Source: Actinomycetota bacterium (GTDB taxonomy: Bacteria; Actinomycetota; Acidimicrobiia; Acidimicrobiales; UBA8592). From it: DNA of 7,129 nt. The stretch spans positions 28,313-35,441 of the forward strand of contig PAYW01000017.1 in assembly GCA_002715425.1 (NCBI GenBank). Direction: 5' to 3'. The notes beneath the pieces are model-generated. The model saw nothing but the letters and a program-made list of their open reading frames with translations. It was not told the origin of the DNA and searched no databases. Made by a program: the position numbers and the translations under genes. Below are positions 1 to 5,014 of the stretch, one piece after another. Positions within the stretch are counted from its first letter, which is position 1, and each line of letters starts with the position of its first letter.

Positions 1-1982
1 AGGTGCACTCCATCTCGTGCGAAGTATTCAGGGAAATCGTTTGATGCGCTTCTCCAGTCTACGAGAATTGCATTTTCATAGAGAGGTATAGCGTTGTCGA
101 GCACGCTATTAACCCTACTTTCCCATGGTTTTGGCACTCTGGCATTTAGCACAACGACTAGCTCAGCATCTCCAAGAATTTCGAATGTACTTGCTATAAG
201 GTCTTCATCGATAACCCCGTTACTTCCCAAATGTATGACTATCGCTTCACCAAGAAGTTCTCGGCTCTTTAAATCTCTTAGGATTCTTGGAGCTTCGTTC
301 CATTGTCGTGCAACTTCTGCTTCGACATTTGCATTATCTGCCAATATGGACATTCTTTCGGCGAACACTACATCCAAATCTTTAATGGAGGCATTAGTGA
401 CTGCGCCCTTCATTATTGAATCCCCGAGAAATGTCACTCGGTCATAAAATACTTTGAACTCTGGGGCTTCTACCAATGGAAGCAATTCCGCCCAGATTGA
501 ATTTTCAACGTTAACTGTTTCTACGAAAGCGGCTATGTCGAAACTTTCCATTGGGTCTGCTTCAGGAGGGGCAGTTTCTGGTTCCTGTTGTGTCACTGGT
601 TCTGGAGTTGGGGTTGGGATAGGCGTTGCGGTCGGAACGGGGGTTGGGGATGGCGCGATTTGTTCCTGCGTGGTTTCTTCTTCAACTTGCTCTTCAGCCG
701 TATCGTCCGTGATCCATTCAGCCTGGACTTGCTCAAGGGTTATAAAACATCCAATGAGCGCCAGAACTATAGCGGCGAGCTTTCCAAATGATACCTTTAT
801 CTTCGTCATGGAGAGGGCTGACCGAAGTGAATCCAGGAATCGCTTTTCTCGGATAGGGCGCTCAATGAATTGGTAGCTAATTTCAACAATGACCAGCGTG
901 ACAATAATGCGGACTAAAAACAGTTGCCATCCGTCAATGTCAACGTCAACACGTGGGCGGGTCAGCTGGAAAACTGGCCAGTGCCACAGATAGAGACCAT
1001 AGGACCTTTTCCCAATCCATTGCAGCGGTCTGATTCCTAGAATTTTGCTTAATACGGATTGTGGGGTCACAGAAACTACAATCACTAACGCTGTTAGTGC
1101 TGAGGTTATTAGCATCCCTCCTCGAAATAAACTGTCTATGTAGGGGTAGAACAATGCATAGTGCATATTCGCCCAGATGAGCCCAGCTACCGAGGCAGAG
1201 CCAACTACGAAAACGAACGTTTTCGATAGTGCATTTGGTGTTGTAATAGCTGGCCTATTTGATTGCCATGGTCGCCACATGAAGGCAACCGCTGCTCCGA
1301 TTAGCAGCGCTGATGCTCTTGTATCAGTTCCGTAATAGACACGCAAAGGGTCCGAAAAGGGTTCATATAATACCCACCGGAGAACTGATGATCCGATGAT
1401 TCCGGCTATGACCAGTGCAAAAGTAAATCGCTTACCTGCGAGTGATAACATTCCCCATAGCAATAATGGCCAAATTAAGTAGAACTGTTCTTCTACCGCT
1501 AGGGACCAAAGGTGATGAAAGAAGTTTTTCCGTTCGAATCCATCCGTGTACGACACATCTTGAAAAATACTGAACCAGTTATAGATGTATCCGAGAGCTG
1601 AGAGAATCTCCCCTTTTGTTGGAATGACGTCTCTAGCAGTCAGATAGGCAAGTGCTGTTGCGCCACCTATGTAGGCAATGAGGGCGGGAAATAGTCTTCT
1701 AGCTCTTCTGTTCCAAAAACGTTTTATATCTATCCGTTGATTTGATTCGTACTCTCCTAAAAGGAGAGCTGTGATGAGGTAGCCACTTATAACGAAGAAG
1801 ATTTCTACTCCGAGAAAGCCGCCCGAGAATCTAGTTATTCCGGAGTGGTACGCTATCACCGCAACCACTGCGATCGCACGTAAACCATCTATCCCTGCGT
1901 TATACGGGACGTAAGAAGCCGATTTCGGACTATCGGAACCAGAGAGATCTGCTTTCTCAGAGGATTCGCGGCTATTGGTCAT
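1..1982 (-). CDS. OafA/OatA-type membrane acyltransferase with C-terminal SGNH domain (3' end cut by window edge)
   Basis: Integral membrane O-acyltransferase, probably acetylating a cell-envelope glycan. In this family the acyltransferase-3 (AT3) domain passes an acyl group across the membrane and the external SGNH domain transfers it. The frame is open from the ATG at 1982 to the left edge, giving 660 codons. A polar, Ser-rich N-terminus (residues 1-28) precedes the AT3 domain, which shows H46 in IAYHSG, GGFLGVEIFFVISGYLIT (54-71), the basic FWNRRARRLFPA, HHLWSLAVEEQFYLIWP (156-172), GTDTRASALL near 215 and GKRSYGLYLWHWP near 323-335. A last membrane helix lies near 400-417, followed by a Pro/Thr/Glu-rich external linker (about 418-480) and the SGNH domain with GDSIMKG (S522), HLGSNG and RDGVH (D657, H660). 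The catalytic triad is therefore complete and few residues should be missing. GGAG lies 12 bases from the start, a long spacing. A stop lies upstream in frame. Substrate (peptidoglycan, arabinogalactan, lipoglycan or another polysaccharide) cannot be told. Confidence 0.93.
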   Translation of the reverse strand, partial: MTNSRESSEKADLSGSDSPKSASYVPYNAGIDGLRAIAVVAVIAYHSGITRFSGGFLGVEIFFVISGYLITALLLGEYESNQRIDIKRFWNRRARRLFPALIAYIGGATALAYLTARDVIPTKGEILSALGYIYNWFSIFQDVSYTDGFERKNFFHHLWSLAVEEQFYLIWPLLLWGMLSLAGKRFTFALVIAGIIGSSVLRWVLYEPFSDPLRVYYGTDTRASALLIGAAVAFMWRPWQSNRPAITTPNALSKTFVFVVGSASVAGLIWANMHYALFYPYIDSLFRGGMLITSALTALVIVVSVTPQSVLSKILGIRPLQWIGKRSYGLYLWHWPVFQLTRPRVDVDIDGWQLFLVRIIVTLVIVEISYQFIERPIREKRFLDSLRSALSMTKIKVSFGKLAAIVLALIGCFITLEQVQAEWITDDTAEEQVEEETTQEQIAPSPTPVPTATPIPTPTPEPVTQQEPETAPPEADPMESFDIAAFVETVNVENSIWAELLPLVEAPEFKVFYDRVTFLGDSIMKGAVTNASIKDLDVVFAERMSILADNANVEAEVARQWNEAPRILRDLKSRELLGEAIVIHLGSNGVIDEDLIASTFEILGDAELVVVLNARVPKPWESRVNSVLDNAIPLYENAILVDWRSASNDFPEYFARDGVH
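588..665 (-). other. Pro/Thr-rich linker coding segment with G-rich complementary strand
   Basis: This part of the acyltransferase gene encodes the low-complexity linker APSPTPVPTATPIPTPTPEP between the last membrane helix and the SGNH domain. Such linkers act as flexible spacers on the outside of the membrane. The plus (template) strand is correspondingly G-rich, with runs of 4, 3, 5 and 4 G at 610-613, 616-618, 639-643 and 646-649. Confidence 0.75.
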
Positions 1983-2039
1983 ATATCGAGAGTACTCCGA
2001 ATGAACTGAGATTTACGCGCTAGCGTCCTCTAAGAGGAC
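1983..2039. repeat. Spacer with three small palindromes between ramB and the acyltransferase gene
   Basis: The 47-base gap between the two minus-strand genes, plus the last codons of ramB, holds GAGTACTC (1990-1997), CGCTAGCG (2018-2025) and GTCCTCT-A-AGAGGAC (2025-2039), all perfect inverted repeats. The last has 7-base arms around one base and contains the ramB TAG stop. As RNA it could form at most a short hairpin (5-base stem, 5-base loop). No T-run follows on the minus strand, so an intrinsic terminator is not supported. Binding sites, a weak stop-codon hairpin, or chance are the alternatives. Confidence 0.45.
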
Positions 2040-3487
2040 TCTTGGCGTTCGAGGAATTCGTATACTTCAAGCATGTCAACGCCTGGAAAACGGGAGAAGC
2101 TCTTCGCAGGCAAAGGAAGTCCTGACGTGACGTTACTACGATCCCGAGCGGAAGGCCATGCTACACCCTGCCAGTGTTGTCTCACGCTGGCTCTTGGAGT
2201 GTTGCAGCACTCTTTGTCGGGGCATTGTGAGGTTGAGAATCTTTTCGTATCGCTTCCTCTAAACCATTTGGCTTGGTCAGCCGTGGTTCCAACAGTAACA
2301 GCGTGATGCGGAACCCTGTCCGCTTCGACATGAGTTACGCACCAGTATTGTCCGTTGGGTGTATCCGTATATTGGTAGTGGAGGGACAATGAATCTTGCG
2401 TATGAAATGCTTGCCGCGTTCCCCAATTCCTACATAAATGTTCGCCTTCTATGGTTCCATCTATTCCGCGTGGGAGAGGAACGCCGTCATTTTCATAGGC
2501 TTTCCAGACGACACCTTCATCATCAGATCTGAGGAAATGTAACGTAACGTCGAGATGTTCAGTCGCTAGATTCGTCAAACGGTGTCCGGCCATCTCGTAT
2601 GAGATATAGAAGATTTCCTGCAGGTCCTCAACTGAAATATCCATTGACTTATAAGCGCTTTGCAAGAATTTTACTGCAGGTTTTTCAGGGGCGAGAATCG
2701 CACCAGCGAAATAATTTGACTCAACTCTCTGTCGAAGATAGTTGCCGATATCGTCTGCGACTTCATGTTTAAGCGCATAGTGGCCCAATGTTTGTAGGAC
2801 AACTGATCTAGACGCTCTTGTAGATAAATCATTTCGTTGAGGGATATATATTACTTTTTCTCTCTGATCTGCTATTGACCTTGTTGAATGTGGAATATTT
2901 TCAGCTCTTCTAACAGTAAAACCGAAATATTCACACACATCCATAAGTATTCTCTCAGATACAGGTCCTGAACCCGGATACTTGACGGCTTTGAGAACTC
3001 CGCTAGCCAATTCTTCTATTTCGCGATAGTAGTTATTTTTTCCACTCATTTCTTGGCGTAAATCCCTGTTAGAATATCTTGCAATATTCTTGGGTGTATT
3101 GGGGTTGGTAATCGTAAGGGCAGTGTCCTCTTCTAATGCGGTATAGAGTCCAATGATATGTTCAAGGATTTCGTCGGGCATCCGAGTTGATGGACGTATG
3201 TATGGAAGTTTTCTTTCCTTATTGTGGGGATCTTCCTGTAATCGTTTGAGTCGAATTTCAAGTTCTGCTCTTCGGTTCGGTGGCTCTGGATCTAGAAGGT
3301 CAGCAGGTGTGCAGTCAAGCACTGATGCTAAATCCCGAACCAGACTTACCCGAGGTTCTGCTAAGCCATTTTCAAGTTGTGAGAGATACGGTGCTGGCTT
3401 GGAAACAAGAGATCCTAACTGCGCGAGCGTGTAGTTGTTGCGCTTTCGAAAGTGTTTTAACCGTTGTCCAAAGACCAGTGAGTCCAT
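2030..3487 (-). CDS. ramB: RamB-like XRE/ScfR family transcriptional regulator of acetate and glyoxylate metabolism
   Basis: Cytoplasmic DNA-binding regulator of 485 residues, close to the length I recall for RamB proteins (about 470-500). An XRE helix-turn-helix occupies residues 8-66, with the recognition hallmark PYLSQLENG at 33-41. A central region (about 155-300) resembles the IrrE/ImmA (DUF955) fold: VIYIPQRNDLSTRASRS, then LQTLGHYALKH, where the metalloprotease HExxH is replaced by QTLGH (232-236). The C-terminal DUF2083-type region ends with CPDKECC (C422, C427, C428) and AWPSAR. The ATG at 3487 is backed by AGGAG five bases upstream (minus strand, 3493-3497). RamB of Corynebacterium glutamicum and Mycobacterium tuberculosis controls isocitrate lyase and related acetate genes. 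Here the gene is divergent from aceA, which supports the same role. The related PrpR regulates methylcitrate genes, so the exact paralogue is inferred from context. Confidence 0.88.
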   Translation of the reverse strand: MDSLVFGQRLKHFRKRNNYTLAQLGSLVSKPAPYLSQLENGLAEPRVSLVRDLASVLDCTPADLLDPEPPNRRAELEIRLKRLQEDPHNKERKLPYIRPSTRMPDEILEHIIGLYTALEEDTALTITNPNTPKNIARYSNRDLRQEMSGKNNYYREIEELASGVLKAVKYPGSGPVSERILMDVCEYFGFTVRRAENIPHSTRSIADQREKVIYIPQRNDLSTRASRSVVLQTLGHYALKHEVADDIGNYLRQRVESNYFAGAILAPEKPAVKFLQSAYKSMDISVEDLQEIFYISYEMAGHRLTNLATEHLDVTLHFLRSDDEGVVWKAYENDGVPLPRGIDGTIEGEHLCRNWGTRQAFHTQDSLSLHYQYTDTPNGQYWCVTHVEADRVPHHAVTVGTTADQAKWFRGSDTKRFSTSQCPDKECCNTPRASVRQHWQGVAWPSARDRSNVTSGLPLPAKSFSRFPGVDMLEVYEFLERQESS

Positions 3488-3492
3488 GCGGT

Positions 3493-3497
3493 CTCCT
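3493..3497 (-). promoter_or_regulatory. Ribosome binding site of ramB
   Basis: AGGAG on the minus strand, within AAAAGGAGA, lies five bases before the ATG at 3487. It fixes that ATG as the start. Confidence 0.8.
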
Positions 3498-3516
3498 TTT
3501 GAATGTTTTTCGTGAT

Positions 3517-3531
3517 AAAAGCATAGCTTTT
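3517..3531. promoter_or_regulatory. Inverted repeat AAAAGC-ATA-GCTTTT, possible operator
   Basis: A perfect 6-base inverted repeat with a 3-base centre, 30-44 bases upstream of the ramB start and about 145 upstream of aceA. It sits where a repressor would block ramB transcription, so autoregulation or control by another factor is plausible. The T-run that follows on the plus strand makes it look like a very weak terminator, but no plus-strand transcript should arrive from the left, and the stem has only two G-C pairs. Confidence 0.4.
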
Positions 3532-3603
3532 TTTATGATAATTTTTACATTTATTATTTTCTACATAATTTTAATAATAATTAGCCATTAAATAGGTTGA
3601 TTT

Positions 3604-3632
3604 TTGGGTACTCATCCTGCATTGTAGATAAC
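3604..3632 (+). promoter_or_regulatory. aceA: Candidate aceA promoter (TTGGGT, 17 bases, GATAAC)
   Basis: TTGGGT (3604-3609) and GATAAC (3627-3632) are spaced by 17 bases. They match three and four of six consensus positions respectively. Transcription would start near 3638-3641, leaving a leader of about 35 bases that includes the ribosome binding site. It lies at the downstream border of the AT-rich stretch. This is only a motif match, and other -10 choices such as TAGATA two bases upstream are possible. Confidence 0.33.
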
Positions 3633-3660
3633 GCACATAGAACCCCGGTGTGCCAGATAC

Positions 3661-3665
3661 AGGAG
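3661..3665 (+). promoter_or_regulatory. aceA: Ribosome binding site that sets the aceA start
   Basis: AGGAG ends nine bases before the ATG at 3675. The possible in-frame TTG at 3597 has no such site, and the 26 residues it would add do not resemble isocitrate lyase, so the ATG is preferred. Confidence 0.75.
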
Positions 3666-3674
3666 TTATCGATC

Positions 3675-4955
3675 ATGTCTAAATCCTTTGATGAGCAAGT
3701 TGAAGAACTATCCCAAGATTGGGAGCAAAACGAACGCTGGAAGGGAGTAAAGCGCGACTACAGCGCTGAGGAAGTGATTAACCTTCGCGGGTCTATACAA
3801 GTCGAACACTCGCTCGCTCGCCACGGGGCAGAAAAGCTCTGGGAAAAGCTCAATGCAAATGCTTACACCCATGCCATGGGGGCGCTTACTGGCGGTCAGG
3901 CCATCCAAATGGTTAAGGGAGGGCTTGAAGCCATATACCTTTCCGGGTGGCAAGTAGCTGGAGATGCAAATCTAGCAGAGCAGGTTTATCCGGATCAGAG
4001 TCTCTACCCTGCAAATTCAGTACCTACGGTGGTTCGAAGAATAAATAACGCTCTTCGTCGAGCAGATCAAATTGAATGGAGCGAAGGAAATCGCGATCGT
4101 GACTGGATGGTCCCGATTGTTGCTGATGCAGAAGCAGGTTTCGGAGGTCCTCTAAATGCGTTTGAACTCATGAAGTCCATGATTGAGGCTGGAGCTGCAG
4201 GCGTCCACTGGGAAGATCAGTTAGCTAGTGAAAAAAAATGCGGTCACATGGGTGGGAAGGTACTCGTGCCCACGCAACAACACGTTCGGACGCTTACTGC
4301 CGCCAGATTAGCTGCGGACGTAATGAATGTTCCTTCTCTCGTGGTAGCTCGAACAGACTCATTAGCTGCAACGCTTCTCACAAGTGATATTGATGAGCGG
4401 GATCAACAATTCTGCACGGGAGAGCGATCAAGCGAAGGGTTTTTCCATGTAGAAAACGGAATGGATGCCGCTATCGCCCGCGGTCTCGCTTACGCCCCAT
4501 ACGCTGACCTTGTTTGGTGCGAAACAAGCACTCCGGACCTAGAGGAAGCTCAGCGTTTCGCTGACGCAATGCATGCTGAATACCCTGACACAATGCTTGC
4601 CTATAACTGTTCTCCATCGTTTAATTGGAAAGCAGCTCTTGATGATGCAACTATCGCCGCTTTCCAAAGAGAACTAGGTGATATGGGGTACAGATTCCAA
4701 TTCATAACTCTTGCTGGATGGCATGCGCTAAACGCATCCATGTTTGAGCTCTCTCAGGCGTACACGGAAAAGGATATGACAGCATATGTGGAACTACAAC
4801 AACGTGAATTCGCTATGGAAGACAGTGGATATAGCGCTACTAGGCATCAACGAGAAGTCGGGGCCGGTTACTTTGACCAAGTTGCCACTGTTATCTCCGG
4901 AGGAACTGCAAGCACCCTAGCGCTCAAAGGAAGTACGGAAGAAGAACAATTCTGA
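3675..4955 (+). CDS. aceA: Isocitrate lyase
   Basis: First enzyme of the glyoxylate shunt: it cleaves isocitrate to succinate and glyoxylate in the cytoplasm, normally as a homotetramer with Mg2+. The product from the ATG at 3675 is 426 residues, the usual short bacterial length (Icl1 of M. tuberculosis is 428). Recognisable segments in order are WQVAGDANL and [11 protein letters not shown] in the N-terminal half, [10 protein letters not shown] with metal-binding D153, [18 protein letters not shown] with catalytic C189, VARTDS, the YNCSPSFNW substrate loop, [25 protein letters not shown] and the C-terminal [11 protein letters not shown]. All key residues I can check are present. It precedes malate synthase by 59 bases on the same strand, so the two probably form an operon that completes the shunt. 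The divergent ramB suggests RamB control. The paralogous methylisocitrate lyase PrpB is excluded by the KKCGHMGGK motif (PrpB has KRCGH) and by the neighbours. Confidence 0.98.
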   Translation: MSKSFDEQVEELSQDWEQNERWKGVKRDYSAEEVINLRGSIQVEHSLARHGAEKLWEKLNANAYTHAMGALTGGQAIQMVKGGLEAIYLSGWQVAGDANLAEQVYPDQSLYPANSVPTVVRRINNALRRADQIEWSEGNRDRDWMVPIVADAEAGFGGPLNAFELMKSMIEAGAAGVHWEDQLASEKKCGHMGGKVLVPTQQHVRTLTAARLAADVMNVPSLVVARTDSLAATLLTSDIDERDQQFCTGERSSEGFFHVENGMDAAIARGLAYAPYADLVWCETSTPDLEEAQRFADAMHAEYPDTMLAYNCSPSFNWKAALDDATIAAFQRELGDMGYRFQFITLAGWHALNASMFELSQAYTEKDMTAYVELQQREFAMEDSGYSATRHQREVGAGYFDQVATVISGGTASTLALKGSTEEEQF

Positions 4956-4965
4956 ATCTGAATTG
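4947..4965 (+). other. Weak inverted repeat around the aceA stop codon
   Basis: CAATTC and GAATTG form a perfect 6-base stem around a 7-base loop that contains the aceA TGA. The stem has two G-C pairs and no T-run follows, so it is not a terminator. It is consistent with read-through into malate synthase. It may be chance in a stretch built of repeated TGAAT units. Confidence 0.3.
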
Positions 4966-5004
4966 AATTCCTACTAGGTTAAAGAAAAGCGAATCACCAT
5001 ATCT

Positions 5005-5009
5005 AGGAG
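5005..5009 (+). promoter_or_regulatory. Ribosome binding site of malate synthase
   Basis: AGGAG, within AGGAGAAGG, ends five bases before the ATG at 5015. The 59-base gap after aceA holds no convincing terminator or separate promoter. Confidence 0.8.
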
Positions 5010-5014
5010 AAGGA

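Larger units (their letters stand above)
3488..3674. promoter_or_regulatory. Divergent ramB-aceA control region, strongly AT-rich
   Basis: The 187 bases between the divergent starts must carry both promoters and probably the operators of the glyoxylate shunt. About 3505-3600 is almost entirely A and T, with many short A and T runs, in sharp contrast to the flanking genes. Such DNA is typically bent or easily melted, and may also attract nucleoid proteins (inference). No TTTGCAAA core of the RamB box described in Corynebacterium is present. I could not fix a ramB promoter, because several TAnnnT hexamers occur on the minus strand without a convincing -35. Confidence 0.7.

Noticed and set aside
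94..876. Open frames on the plus strand, one with a Gly/Val-rich stretch
   Set aside because: They are antisense to the acyltransferase gene, which has clear AT3 and SGNH motifs throughout. The Gly/Val repeats are the mirror of the Pro/Thr linker.
2073..2306. Plus-strand open frame opposite the ramB 3' end
   Set aside because: It lies wholly inside the well-supported ramB gene and shows no recognisable domain.
2658..2665. CTTTGCAA, resembling the core of the corynebacterial RamB box
   Set aside because: It lies inside the ramB coding region far from any promoter, and an 8-base match is expected by chance.
3517..3534. Terminator reading of AAAAGC-ATA-GCTTTT followed by T's
   Set aside because: The stem is too weak, and no plus-strand gene ends upstream of it. 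An operator is the better reading.
3153..3591. Two plus-strand open frames opposite the start of ramB
   Set aside because: They mirror the helix-turn-helix coding region. The hydrophobic tail of the second one comes from the AT-rich spacer, not from a real membrane protein.
3597..3674. Longer aceA start at TTG 3597, adding 26 residues
   Set aside because: No ribosome binding site precedes it, the added residues are unlike isocitrate lyase, and it would cover the candidate promoter. The ATG at 3675 has AGGAG and gives the usual length.
3708..3953. Minus-strand open frame within aceA
   Set aside because: It is antisense to a strongly conserved enzyme and has no features of its own.
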